From the NCBI RefSeq assembly GCF_000507145.1, contig NZ_AYTO01000041.1, forward strand, positions 520,530 to 584,529: DNA of 64,000 nt. The letters are read 5' to 3'. The translations under genes were made by a program, and so were the position numbers. Positions 26,478-34,431 of this stretch are shown one piece after another (positions within the stretch are counted from its first letter, which is position 1; each line of letters opens with the position of its first letter). The stretch is from Bacillus tequilensis KCTC 13622 (lineage in GTDB: Bacteria; Bacillota; Bacilli; Bacillales; Bacillaceae). The notes below the pieces were generated by a model. The model searched no databases. It saw nothing but the letters and a program-made list of their open reading frames with translations, and was not told the origin of the DNA.

Positions 26478-26855
26478 ATGGGATTTTTTGATGGATTACT
26501 CGGCAATGCGTCAACACTGTCAACGGCTGCGGCGAAAGAAGAGCTGGCCCATATTTTACTGGAGGGTGAGGAGATCGATGCGGCGTTTAAGCTGGTTCGC
26601 GATTTAATTGTCTTTACTGACAAACGGCTTATTCTTGTCGATAAGCAGGGCATCACAGGCAAGAAAACGGAGTTTCAATCCATTCCGTACAAAAGCATTT
26701 CCAGATTCAGCGTGGAAACCGCCGGCCGCTTTGACCTTGATTCAGAGCTGAAAATTTGGATTTCCGGCGCGGAGCTTCCCGCTGTCTCCAAGCAGTTTAA
26801 AAAAGATGAAGGCATTTATGATATTCAAAAGGTGCTTGCTGCAGTTTGTATGTAA
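26478..26855 (+). CDS. yjqA: YjqA, bacterial PH-domain protein
   Basis: A 125-residue soluble protein with a single bacterial pleckstrin-homology-like domain (VRDLIVFTDKRLILVDKQGITGKKTEFQSIPYKSISRFSVETAG), residues about 38-80. The start is ATG 26478 behind GGAGG; the open frame extends upstream but lacks a second site. It is convergent with xlyB and shares a terminator hairpin with it. Function in Bacillus is unknown; the domain suggests binding of a protein or lipid partner. Confidence 0.88.
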   Translation: MGFFDGLLGNASTLSTAAAKEELAHILLEGEEIDAAFKLVRDLIVFTDKRLILVDKQGITGKKTEFQSIPYKSISRFSVETAGRFDLDSELKIWISGAELPAVSKQFKKDEGIYDIQKVLAAVCM

Positions 26856-26860
26856 GAAGA

Positions 26861-26886
26861 AAACGGAAGCTGTCAGGCTTCCGTTT
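26861..26886. terminator. bidirectional terminator between yjqA and xlyB
   Basis: Stem AAACGGAAGC / GCTTCCGTTT with loop TGTCAG and flanking A/T runs both ways. It serves the two convergent genes. Confidence 0.85.
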
Positions 26887-26896
26887 ATTAAATTCA

Positions 26897-27838
26897 TTAC
26901 AGTTTTTTCTCAATTTCAGCTTTCGTTTTCGGACCGTAAATCCCATCTGCCGTCAATCCGCTGACAGATTGAAAACGTTTTACCGCATTTGCTGTTTTCG
27001 GACCATAGACGCCGTCAATGCCGTGATTTTTCGCACCTTTATCAGGATAAAAATAAAGGGCAGCTAAAGCGGTCTGCACTTGCTTTACGTTTGTCCCTTT
27101 CGTAAGCGGCCTTGTCACTTTGATCACTCCGGATGGAAGCGGATAGGAAGACGCGGCATGGCTTTTAGAAGAAGATGCCGCCTGCGGCAGTTTAATCACC
27201 TGTCCGACTGTAATATGATTCGGGTCGGTGATATGATTTATGCTTTGCAGCGTTTTCACACTGACACCATGCGCTGCGGCAATACCTGACAGCGTGTCCC
27301 CTTTTTTCACATGATATTCAGAGGCTGGAGCCTTTTTCGCTGATACTGCACCTGTTAATTCCTTCTCAATTGCCGCCTTCACTTGATCCCAGCGCCCTTC
27401 TGATAAAATGCGGTGAGGACAGTACTTCCCATTCCAGTCCTGATGCTTTCTGACTCGATCGATTCCCCAGCCGCGCTCCTTCAAAAGCTGCGCAACAAAT
27501 GAAATCGCCAAGGCTTCGGCAGCTTCATATTTTGGACCTCCCGATTTGCTGTAGCAAATCTCAACGCCGATTGATTTTCGGTTTCCTGGGCCGTTTGTGC
27601 CGTCACCCGTGTGCCAGGCGTTTCGGTTAAGCGGCAGGCCTTGAATCACCTCTTTATCATCGACTGCAAAATGAAAGCTTGTCGAGCTGGTGTTCCCAAT
27701 CATATAGCTGATTTCATTAGCAGCTGACGCATCGTTTGCCGTGTTGTGAATGGTAATGTATTCAGCGGACATTGCATTGGGGCACTTCAGCGCGTATTTC
27801 GCCTCAGAAACCAAATTTTTCTTCACTTGAATGCTCAC
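26897..27838 (-). CDS. xlyB: N-acetylmuramoyl-L-alanine amidase XlyB
   Basis: A 313-residue endolysin. The N-terminal amidase_2 domain has [22 protein letters not shown] and [13 protein letters not shown], which supply the zinc-binding His/Cys residues. A LysM repeat follows ([21 protein letters not shown], about residue 175-220), and a C-terminal peptidoglycan-binding_1 repeat ([18 protein letters not shown]). It cuts the bond between muramic acid and stem peptide. A copy of the late promoter motif lies upstream, so it is probably co-induced with PBSX lysis though it is outside the main operon. Confidence 0.95.
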   Translation of the reverse strand: MSIQVKKNLVSEAKYALKCPNAMSAEYITIHNTANDASAANEISYMIGNTSSTSFHFAVDDKEVIQGLPLNRNAWHTGDGTNGPGNRKSIGVEICYSKSGGPKYEAAEALAISFVAQLLKERGWGIDRVRKHQDWNGKYCPHRILSEGRWDQVKAAIEKELTGAVSAKKAPASEYHVKKGDTLSGIAAAHGVSVKTLQSINHITDPNHITVGQVIKLPQAASSSKSHAASSYPLPSGVIKVTRPLTKGTNVKQVQTALAALYFYPDKGAKNHGIDGVYGPKTANAVKRFQSVSGLTADGIYGPKTKAEIEKKL

Positions 27839-27867
27839 CTATCATCTCTCCTTTTTCTTTTTCATCA

Positions 27868-27887
27868 ATAGGTGGCATTCGTAGGAC
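27868..27887 (-). promoter_or_regulatory. Xpf-type late promoter motif upstream of xlyB
   Basis: Minus strand GTCCTACGAATGCCACCTAT then TGATGAA. It matches the block upstream of xtmA at 17 of 20 positions. The motif ends 29 bases before the xlyB start, leaving room for a short leader with a GGAGAG site. It links this lysin to the prophage late programme. Confidence 0.7.
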
Positions 27888-27975
27888 GAAAAACTTGTAT
27901 CATCCGTCACCGTGATATGGATAATTGTGCTAAACTGAGATTCAAAAGAAGGAAACAATCTTGAATACGTGCTTA

Positions 27976-28193
27976 ATGCTGACAACCAGAACAGAACAAT
28001 TCAATCAAGAGCATGTAGCCGGACACTATGGTTTTTGGACCGCCTGATGTTCGGGCCTTTCAGCGACGCCACAGGCGGAACGTACGTCACCGAAGCAGGT
28101 TCGCAAAAAGAGGCAGCGAAATTGGGACATGCCGATCCGCTGGTGGTAAGAGGTTCTTCTGAACTGATCATAAAGGAATGGAAGCTGAAATAA
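27976..28193 (+). pseudogene. frameshifted YciI-like protein in the yjpA position
   Basis: Two reading frames join into one YciI-like domain: MLTTRTEQFNQEHVAGHYGFW in the first frame, then LMFGPFSDATGGTYVTEAGSQ and KEAAKLGHADPLVVRGSSEL one frame over. The GPFxDxxGG and xxADPLVV motifs are those of YciI-family proteins. The break lies near 28035-28050 in a T/G-rich run. It sits where 168 has yjpA, but I cannot confirm that name, so no symbol is given. Confidence 0.7.
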
Positions 28194-28218
28194 AAAAGAC
28201 CCCAGAGGGTCTTTTTTT
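28192..28218. terminator. bidirectional terminator between the YciI-like remnant and phrA
   Basis: AAAAGACCC / GGGTCTTTTTTT stem with a short loop. It ends both converging transcripts. Confidence 0.8.
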
Positions 28219-28222
28219 GTCA

Positions 28223-28360
28223 TCATCGTGTTTGATTGCGTGCCGCAATATGAAATGTGTTGCTATCTGTGCCTGCTGTTTCTCCTGTATGGACCATCCC
28301 CTGAGTAAAGCTGAACCCAACCGCAACGAGCAACAAACCTGACATCCATTTAGATTTCAT
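28223..28360 (-). CDS. phrA: PhrA, Rap-inhibiting signal pre-peptide
   Basis: A 45-residue export precursor: Lys-rich start, hydrophobic segment (MSGLLLVAVGFSF) and the C-terminal signal region FHIAARNQTR. In strain 168 the mature pentapeptide ARNQT is at the extreme C-terminus; it re-enters by Opp and inhibits RapA, allowing phosphate to flow to Spo0A. Here one extra Arg follows it (...CAA ACA CGA TGA), so maturation may need trimming or yield a longer peptide. The start overlaps rapA by 11 bases, the normal rap-phr arrangement. Confidence 0.93.
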   Translation of the reverse strand: MKSKWMSGLLLVAVGFSFTQGMVHTGETAGTDSNTFHIAARNQTR

Positions 28361-29486
28361 ATAAACAATCTCCTCTCTGGATTTGTTTTTGTGCGTGCAC
28401 CATTTTCTCATAAAATGAAAGTGCTTTTTCGGGCTGTCCGTTTTCCATATAGAATTGGGCAGCATCATGCGCAAGTTCTTCAATATAAGGATACAGCATA
28501 TGTTCTTCAAGAAATTGAAAGGTGTGTGAGACTGATTCTGTGTCAATGTTTTTTCCGTATAACGCATGTAAAAATTGAAAAAGCTCTACAAATAATTCAT
28601 CACTGTATTGACGGGCGATTTCCAATCCTTCACGATACTTTTTTTGCGCTTCGGCATCATTTTTTTGTTTATACAGAACCTGTGTTAAAGAGTAGATAGA
28701 ATGCGGAAGATTGTCGAACTTTTCCGACTTGCAAATAGAAACAGATTTCTCAAAGTATTCGGCTGCCTTTTGCAGTTCACCCATTTTCTCATAGCAGTTT
28801 CCGAGATTATACAGGGCGGAACTGATCAGGCGGGGATTGCCTTCTTTCTTTGCAAGATCTAAAGCCAGTTCTAAGTGGGGCAATGCTCTTTCTGGATACT
28901 GCATGTCATCATAATTTCCTGCAATAACGAATTCACATTGGATTCTGCGGACGGTGTACGTTTCATACATTTGGTACGTTTCTAATGCCTGAACGGCATA
29001 GCTCATCGAAACATAGGTTTGTTTTAAATTGTAAAAAATCTCGGCCATTTTAAAAGCAAACTCGGCTTTCTCAATATCATCCGAGACGAGGGCAAGATTC
29101 TTTTCTGCCCGTTTATAATACATCATGGCACTGACAAACATCTTCTGCTTAAATTCATACATTCCGCGAAAAAAATGAAAGTAATAATCAAGAAGCCCTG
29201 TCAGCTTGTACTGATTCCCTTCGATGTCTTCTAATAATTCCGAAAATTCAAGATGCGACGTGTCCTCTCCAAAAGGCTTAATGTAATCCAGCATGACACG
29301 ATGCCTGAACTCCATTAAAGAATAATACAGCAGCAAATCTTGGTCTTCTTCCATATCCTCGATTTCTCTCTCTACTTCGAGCTTGACCCGTTCGGCTTCA
29401 GCCACGTGAAACTGGCGGATATGGGTATACCATTCATTAATTTTAAGCCCGACATAAGAGGACGGAATCGTCTGCTTCATCCTCAA
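28350..29486 (-). CDS. rapA: Response regulator aspartate phosphatase RapA
   Basis: A 378-residue Rap protein: an N-terminal three-helix bundle (MRMKQTIPSSYVGLKINEWY to the LLYYSLMEFRHRVMLDY segment) and TPR repeats through the rest (e.g. SSALYNLGNCYEKMGELQKAAEYFEK). RapA dephosphorylates Spo0F~P and delays sporulation, until PhrA accumulates. The start is TTG (as in strain 168) with AAGGGGGG upstream. Two ComA boxes lie 68-107 bases upstream, so transcription should rise with cell density. phrA overlaps its 3' end. Confidence 0.95.
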   Translation of the reverse strand: MRMKQTIPSSYVGLKINEWYTHIRQFHVAEAERVKLEVEREIEDMEEDQDLLLYYSLMEFRHRVMLDYIKPFGEDTSHLEFSELLEDIEGNQYKLTGLLDYYFHFFRGMYEFKQKMFVSAMMYYKRAEKNLALVSDDIEKAEFAFKMAEIFYNLKQTYVSMSYAVQALETYQMYETYTVRRIQCEFVIAGNYDDMQYPERALPHLELALDLAKKEGNPRLISSALYNLGNCYEKMGELQKAAEYFEKSVSICKSEKFDNLPHSIYSLTQVLYKQKNDAEAQKKYREGLEIARQYSDELFVELFQFLHALYGKNIDTESVSHTFQFLEEHMLYPYIEELAHDAAQFYMENGQPEKALSFYEKMVHAQKQIQRGDCLYEI

Positions 29487-29553
29487 TTAATCCCCCCTTT
29501 TTGACCTACCCAGGATATGTCATATTTTATCATATTTGCAAGAAAAAGAAGAA

Positions 29554-29569
29554 CGCAAAATAACCGCAA
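29554..29569 (-). promoter_or_regulatory. ComA box, downstream copy, of rapA
   Basis: Minus strand TTGCGGTTATTTTGCG keeps the left arm (TTGCGG) and half of the right arm of the consensus TTGCGG-N4-CCGCAA. It is 8 bases from a stronger copy and lies about 70 bases before the rapA start. Confidence 0.75.
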
Positions 29570-29577
29570 TTGTCGAA

Positions 29578-29593
29578 TTTCGGCTAACCGCAA
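29578..29593 (-). promoter_or_regulatory. ComA box, upstream copy, of rapA
   Basis: Minus strand TTGCGGTTAGCCGAAA matches the ComA consensus at 10 of the 12 fixed positions. Two tandem boxes before rapA are known in strain 168. Confidence 0.8.
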
Positions 29594-29722
29594 CAAAATG
29601 AATACATGCAGGAGTGCCTCACACAGTATTTTGTTTCAACCACAGCATATTACTTGTGAAATGCTAACCGTTGATATAGGATTTCATTGCACCATTTATT
29701 TTTACATATGGAGGAGATCATC

Positions 29723-30187
29723 ATGAGCCAATCCGCTCAAATTGTCAGCCATTTTTTATCCCATCGAAACGTGACCAATGAGCTGGCTGAAAAAATCAGC
29801 AAAGACCATTACAGCTACAAGCCGACTGAAACGTCAATGTCAGCGGAAGAGCTGGTCAAACACATTCTTACGTCTTTCCACCTGTTTGCCAATGTCATTA
29901 AAGAGGGCAATGGCTCACCATTTCAAAACAAGCAGGAAGAAACAGAAACAGATCTCAATGTTCTGGCAAAAACATATACAGAAAAAACGGCCGCTATCCT
30001 TGAACAGCTGACTGAAGAACAGCTGAACAGAGAAATTGATCTGACAGCCGCTTTCGGCAGAAAAGTCACAGGCAGCGCGCTGCTTCAGCTCGCAATGGAG
30101 CATGAAATACACCATAAAGGCAACCTGTTTGTTTATGTACGGGAAATGGGCCACACGGAGCTTCCTTTCTATCAGCAGCGCATGTAA
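29723..30187 (+). CDS. yjoA: YjoA, DinB-family protein
   Basis: A 154-residue four-helix DinB-like protein. Conserved His residues that bind a metal are visible (LVKHILTSFHLF at about 47-58; EHEIHHKGNLFVYVREMG at about 129-146, the H-x3-H motif of DinB proteins). The start is ATG 29723 with GGAGGAG upstream. Many DinB proteins act as metal-dependent bacillithiol or other thiol transferases, but the substrate here is not known. A strong terminator follows. In strain 168 yjoB lies between yjoA and rapA; it is absent here. Confidence 0.9.
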   Translation: MSQSAQIVSHFLSHRNVTNELAEKISKDHYSYKPTETSMSAEELVKHILTSFHLFANVIKEGNGSPFQNKQEETETDLNVLAKTYTEKTAAILEQLTEEQLNREIDLTAAFGRKVTGSALLQLAMEHEIHHKGNLFVYVREMGHTELPFYQQRM

Positions 30188-30199
30188 CGTAAACAAGAA

Positions 30200-30230
30200 A
30201 AAGATACCTGTTCATGGGTATCTTTTTTTT
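30200..30230 (+). terminator. intrinsic terminator after yjoA
   Basis: Stem AAGATACC / GGGTATCTT with a short loop and eight T residues. Confidence 0.9.
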
Positions 30231-30412
30231 ATGCCTTCCGTTCACTGCCAGATTTCGTCCAGACACTCATTAAAGGGCTCATGAATAAAGATATTGAGCA
30301 AACCAAAATTTCAAGCATCAGACGTGCAAAAATTCAAAAAATTTAATTGATTAACATGACCTAATCATATATAATCTGATAAAAATAGTCGGGTTTTCAG
30401 GAGGCCTTTATC

Positions 30413-31177
30413 ATGAGTGTAAGCATCATATTGATGGGTTTGTTTGTCGGAGCCTTAGTCGGATTGACAGGAGTCGGCGGAGCAGCCTTATTAACTCCCC
30501 TTTTAATTGTGCTTGGAATTAATCCTTCCATTGCGGTCGGTACGGATCTTGTATATAACTCGATTACCAAGCTGTTTGGCGTCGCCTCCCATTGGCGGCA
30601 GAAAACGATTAATTTTAAGCTGGTCAAATACTTAGCCATCGGCAGTATTCCGAGTGCTTCGCTAGCCATTGGCATACTGCATTTGTTCCCCGCCTTTCAT
30701 CAGCATCAGGAAGACATTATTAAGCACGCTCTTGGCTATGTGTTAACCCTGGTTGCCATCTCAATCATCGTGCGTTTGTTTTTGGACCGAAAACTTCGTC
30801 CGAACCGCTGGCAGCTGATGCCGCTTGAAAACAAGCGGGCACTGACGATTCTTATTGGTGTTGTGTTTGGATTTATCGTGGGATTAACATCAATTGGTTC
30901 CGGGTCATTATTTGCAATTGCCATGATTTACTTATTCAACATGAAAGCGTCACAGATTGTCGGAACCGATATTGCGCATGCTTTTCTTCTCGTTACGGCA
31001 GCAGGCATTTTGAACGCAAGCTTTGGCAGCGTGGATTACATGCTGGCAGCTAACCTGCTGCTCGGTTCGATTCCCGGCGTGCTGATCGGGAGCCACCTCT
31101 CGCCTCGATTCTCCCCGCGCCCGCTGCAATTTATTATGGCGTCCATCATTTTGATCAGCGGCTTAAAACTGATTTAA
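30413..31177 (+). CDS. yjnA: YjnA, TauE/SafE-family sulfite/organosulfonate exporter-like protein
   Basis: A 254-residue integral membrane protein with about 7-8 helices and two internal homologous halves, each with a glycine-rich motif (GLFVGALVGLTGVGGAALLTPLL at residue 6-28 and VVFGFIVGLTSIGSGSLFAIAMIY at about 148-171), the TauE/SafE signature. Family members export sulfite or sulfur organic anions; the substrate of YjnA is not known. It is in the position next to uxaA in 168, here next to the uxaC/uxaA scar. An AGGAGG site lies upstream. Confidence 0.9.
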   Translation: MSVSIILMGLFVGALVGLTGVGGAALLTPLLIVLGINPSIAVGTDLVYNSITKLFGVASHWRQKTINFKLVKYLAIGSIPSASLAIGILHLFPAFHQHQEDIIKHALGYVLTLVAISIIVRLFLDRKLRPNRWQLMPLENKRALTILIGVVFGFIVGLTSIGSGSLFAIAMIYLFNMKASQIVGTDIAHAFLLVTAAGILNASFGSVDYMLAANLLLGSIPGVLIGSHLSPRFSPRPLQFIMASIILISGLKLI

Positions 31178-31180
31178 TAA

Positions 31181-31212
31181 AAAAGGCTGTCCCCTCGGAG
31201 GATAGCCTTTTT
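31181..31212 (+). terminator. intrinsic terminator after yjnA
   Basis: AAAAGGCTGTCC / GGATAGCCTTTTT stem with a CTCGGA-type loop and a T-run. Confidence 0.85.
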
Positions 31213-31214
31213 CA

Positions 31215-31650
31215 TTACAACGTCACACCCGATGTAAAAATGGCAAGTTCTCTGATGGTTTACAAGCCTGCGCTCGCCACCTCAATCATAGAATGGATAA
31301 ACTCCCGCAACACATCATCCTTCGCTAAAAAAAGGCCTGCGTTAGCATCATGAGACGGATTGCCGTTCGCCATCGGCACAGTTTTTGCCCGTGCCATACA
31401 TTTCTCCTCATCTGCCGCATCGCCTGCAATATATGTCTCTTCAATTCCATTGGCTCTCATGATGCGCTATTTGTAATGATCCCTATACAGCCAGGCTTTC
31501 GTAATGTTTTGAAAGTCTTTTTTTCATAGATTTCTTTCGGGCTTAAGTGGCAGTGATAATCAATAATCGGCATGTCTTTCGCATCTTTATGATAGAGGGT
31601 GATAGCGATTTCATTTTCCAACAAAAAATTTTCGCCTATAAGGGCTCCAT
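31215..31650 (-). pseudogene. uxaC/uxaA chimeric scar left by deletion of the exuronate locus
   Basis: From 31650 the minus strand gives an ATG with MEP, a 1-base frameshift, then [25 protein letters not shown] sequence ([13 protein letters not shown]), which is the N-terminus of uronate isomerase UxaC with another stop (TAG) in [14 protein letters not shown]. After MANGNP it changes to DANAGLFLAKDDVLREFI, MIEVASAG, stop, TIRELAIFTSGVTL, which is the ending of an altronate dehydratase (UxaA). Both lie at the two ends of the exu operon in strain 168, so an internal deletion removed everything between. Remnant is nonfunctional. Confidence 0.8.
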
Positions 31651-31707
31651 GTCCCCACCGTCTTTCATTCGATTCCAAAATGTTAAGGTTAGCAAATAAA
31701 CAAAAAA

Positions 31708-31752
31708 GACATTGCCGGAAAGCGTCCCAAAAGGAACGCTTTCTGCAATGTC
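31708..31752 (-). terminator. intrinsic terminator after ndh
   Basis: Minus strand GACATTGCAGAAAGCGTTCC then TTTT then GGGACGCTTTCCGGCAATGTC and a T-run. This long stem has a one-base irregularity. Confidence 0.88.
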
Positions 31753-31769
31753 CAAGTCGACAAAAAGGA

Positions 31770-32948
31770 TTAATAAGCGAGGCTGAAAAGTCCTTTAATA
31801 TGTGTCAAATATCGTACATTACTTGCTTCTTTCATCAAGGAAGCAGGAAGACCTTTAAGCGGTGTAGAATTAGCACCAATAATGGCAACCGCGTCTTTGC
31901 GTCCAAGGCTTGCAAGTGTACCAGAGTTTACTGGCTTGAATGTTTCAAGCGTTTTGCCTTCTAAGTAAGCGAATAGGTTGTAACCGATCAGCTCACCCAT
32001 TTGCCATGCGATTTGTGCAGTTGGCGGGTATGGACGACCGTCTGCACCAAAGTAAACTGCACTGTCTCCGGCAACGAAGACATCCTCATGAGATGTAGAT
32101 TGCAGGAAGTCGTTTACTGTCGCGCGTCCGCGGTTCACTTCAAGACCTGATTCACCGACTAATGGGTTGCCTTGTACGCCGCCAGTCCAAACAAATGTGT
32201 TGGCAACGACTTTAGATCCGTCTTTCAGATCAATGACGTTTCCTTCTACATTTGTAACAGGAAGACCTGTTAAGAACTCAACGCCGCGTTTTTCAAGGCT
32301 TGCAGTCGCACGTTCGATAAGATCATCCGGAAGAACAGGAAGGATTTTCGGACCTGCTTCAACCAGTTTCAATTTGATTTCTTTATGGTCTACGCCGTAT
32401 TTTTTCGCAAGGTTTGGCATGATGTCAGCAAGCTCACCGACAAGCTCAACACCCGTTAAGCCGCCTCCGCCGATAAGGATTGTTGCATCAGCTTCATTTT
32501 TCGTTTTAGAGTACTCGCGCACACGTTCTTCAACATGTTGATAGACTTTGTTCGCATCAGCAGCTGATTTCAATACCATGCTGTTTTCTTGAAGGCCCGG
32601 GATGCCGAAGTAAGCCGTTACAGAACCAAGACCTACAACAAGCGCATCGTAAGATAATGTAGAACCGTCAGCAAGCGCAACTTCTTTTTTATCAACAGAG
32701 AAAGAGCTTACTTCCGCGATTTTAAGATCAATGTCTTTGCCTTTGAAAAGTTTTTCAAGTGGCATTGCAACCGCTTTTTCAGACACGTTGCCTGCTGCAA
32801 GACGGTGTAATTCCGTAATGATTTGGTGAGTTGGGTATTTGTTTACCACTGTCACGCGTGCTTGTTCTTTTGTATAATGTTTGCGAACTGTTAGAGCAGA
32901 AAGAACTCCGCCATAACCAGCGCCTAGAATGACAATATGTTTTGACAT
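31770..32948 (-). CDS. ndh: NADH dehydrogenase (type II) Ndh
   Basis: A 392-residue non-proton-pumping NADH:quinone oxidoreductase. FAD Rossmann motif [15 protein letters not shown] at residues 5-19, NADH motif [17 protein letters not shown] at about 158-174, then a C-terminal [11 protein letters not shown] (FAD) and the membrane-anchor part. It feeds electrons to menaquinone. In strain 168 ndh is repressed by Rex with the NADH/NAD ratio. It follows yjlC by 39 bases, in one operon whose leader carries a Rex-type operator. Confidence 0.95.
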   Translation of the reverse strand: MSKHIVILGAGYGGVLSALTVRKHYTKEQARVTVVNKYPTHQIITELHRLAAGNVSEKAVAMPLEKLFKGKDIDLKIAEVSSFSVDKKEVALADGSTLSYDALVVGLGSVTAYFGIPGLQENSMVLKSAADANKVYQHVEERVREYSKTKNEADATILIGGGGLTGVELVGELADIMPNLAKKYGVDHKEIKLKLVEAGPKILPVLPDDLIERATASLEKRGVEFLTGLPVTNVEGNVIDLKDGSKVVANTFVWTGGVQGNPLVGESGLEVNRGRATVNDFLQSTSHEDVFVAGDSAVYFGADGRPYPPTAQIAWQMGELIGYNLFAYLEGKTLETFKPVNSGTLASLGRKDAVAIIGANSTPLKGLPASLMKEASNVRYLTHIKGLFSLAY

Positions 32949-32987
32949 CGTATATCCTCCGTCCTTTATATCAATTTGAATCTGAGA

Positions 32988-33410
32988 TTATTTTTGTTTT
33001 TCGCGTTCGTTCAAAACTTCAAGGTAGCTGTTAGCAAAACGGAACAGCTTTTGAGCTTGAGGATCTTTCAGCATGCGCAACAGGCCGAAAAGACCAATTG
33101 TTTCGTTGCTTGCATCCGCGCGGTCTTTCGCTTCGATTGCAGTCGCAGCTACTTCTTTCGCTGTGTCTTTTACAGGCTCAAGAATTTCTGTGATCGCACC
33201 GACAGTGTCGCTTTTTAGCACTTCGTCAGTTGCTACAGACTGAGCGAAATCATAAGACTTCGTTAAAATATTCACTAACTCAGTCAGCTTTGGAAGCTGG
33301 TCAACTAAAACAGTCAGTGATTCTTGAACTTCTGGCTTTAACAGCTGATCAATAAGATCTTGCTGGCTTTGGCTGACAGACGCGTTTGTTTGATCGATTG
33401 TTTCTGGCAT
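32988..33410 (-). CDS. yjlC: YjlC, DUF1641-family protein co-transcribed with ndh
   Basis: A 140-residue helical protein (MPETIDQTNASVSQSQQDLI; KPEVQESLTVLVDQLPKLTELVNILTKSYDFAQSVATDEVL) of the DUF1641 family. The start is ATG 33410 with AAAGGAG upstream. It shares fold and family with YjgD, which accompanies the formate-dehydrogenase-like YjgC in this window. This suggests DUF1641 proteins as partners of oxidoreductases. Its exact role is unknown; it is the first gene of the yjlC-ndh operon. Confidence 0.9.
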   Translation of the reverse strand: MPETIDQTNASVSQSQQDLIDQLLKPEVQESLTVLVDQLPKLTELVNILTKSYDFAQSVATDEVLKSDTVGAITEILEPVKDTAKEVAATAIEAKDRADASNETIGLFGLLRMLKDPQAQKLFRFANSYLEVLNEREKQK

Positions 33411-33505
33411 ATCCAATTCTCCTTTACTATAAGCAGTTTGCTGATTTTTTTTGGAAAGGGTAGTGCCTCTCCCTGCTCTTACGCTTGAAGGCATAAGAAT
33501 AAGGA

Positions 33506-33523
33506 TTGTGAATTCGTGCACAA
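33506..33523. promoter_or_regulatory. Rex-type operator upstream of yjlC-ndh
   Basis: TTGTGAATTCGTGCACAA is an 18-bp near-palindrome that fits the Rex consensus TTGTGAA-N4-TTCACAA with one arm imperfect. Rex repression of yjlC-ndh is established in B. subtilis. Confidence 0.85.
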
Positions 33524-33803
33524 TCATTTACAAAAATATATGTTTACTACCCAGTTTTTCATCTTGCCATATTCAGTATTATTTTTATCTCAAAAATAAA
33601 CAATTGAATAAGTCAAAATCCTTTACTCTCTCTGAAAATAGCAAACATAAAAAACTCCAATTCGATTACCTTCTATATGATAACACTTTTTGAACAAAAT
33701 TTGAACGTGAATTGCTTCGATTATGAAATTAATTTATATGGAGCCCGTGTCATAACGTTTCTGCAGTACTAGTTATTGACAATCCAACAATTTTCTCCCC
33801 CCT

Positions 33804-34301
33804 TCAATTGACCCATATTGCCAAAAGAGGAGCTCTTCTTCCTGTGACCGGATCACTAGCCGGCAATGAGACCTGCTTGATTTGTTTCAGCGCTTCCTCC
33901 CGCTCATCCGGCTCACCCGTCTTCAAATCATACTGAACGCCTTCCGGGTAGGCGCCGATCACCATAAAATCGGGACTTGCGCTTATTTTTTTATGGCCGA
34001 CTCCGGCTGGGATCACAACGGCGTCGCCCGATTTAAAAGGAATGGCGGACCCTTTTTCTCCCCCAAACTGAATCATGGCCTCTCCCCGGACTGCAATCAG
34101 CACTTCATGCGTATTGCTGTGATAATGATGATATGGAAAAACACTTCCTGACCAGCTGTTTGACCAGCCATGACGGTTGACAATCCGCTCTGCCTCGCCG
34201 GTGTCTTTGAGCGCGTTTTGATACACAACGAGCGGAAAATCAGGGTGATTCGGAATTCTGCCGTCATCCTGAAAGAAGTACGTCTGTGTCTTTGCTTCCA
34301 T
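33804..34301 (-). CDS. yjlB: YjlB, cupin-domain protein
   Basis: A 165-residue single-domain cupin: FPYHHYHSNTHEVLIAVRGEAMIQFGGEKGSAIPFKSGDAVVIPAGVGHKKI holds both cupin motifs with metal-binding His/Glu residues (H-x-H-x5-E; P-A-G-x-x-H). The start ATG 34301 follows AAGGAGG. It is divergent from yjlA. Cupins of this type are enzymes or sugar-binding proteins; no substrate can be inferred. Confidence 0.88.
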   Translation of the reverse strand: MEAKTQTYFFQDDGRIPNHPDFPLVVYQNALKDTGEAERIVNRHGWSNSWSGSVFPYHHYHSNTHEVLIAVRGEAMIQFGGEKGSAIPFKSGDAVVIPAGVGHKKISASPDFMVIGAYPEGVQYDLKTGEPDEREEALKQIKQVSLPASDPVTGRRAPLLAIWVN

Positions 34302-34431
34302 CAATGTCACCTCCTTCTTTTGTCTTCCACACATAGCGGTTCGCAAAACATGCTGTTTTTCTCACGATTCCATTGCCCTGCATGATACCGAATAGTATAG
34401 TATAAAAAATAATGCCAAAATGAGGGATATC

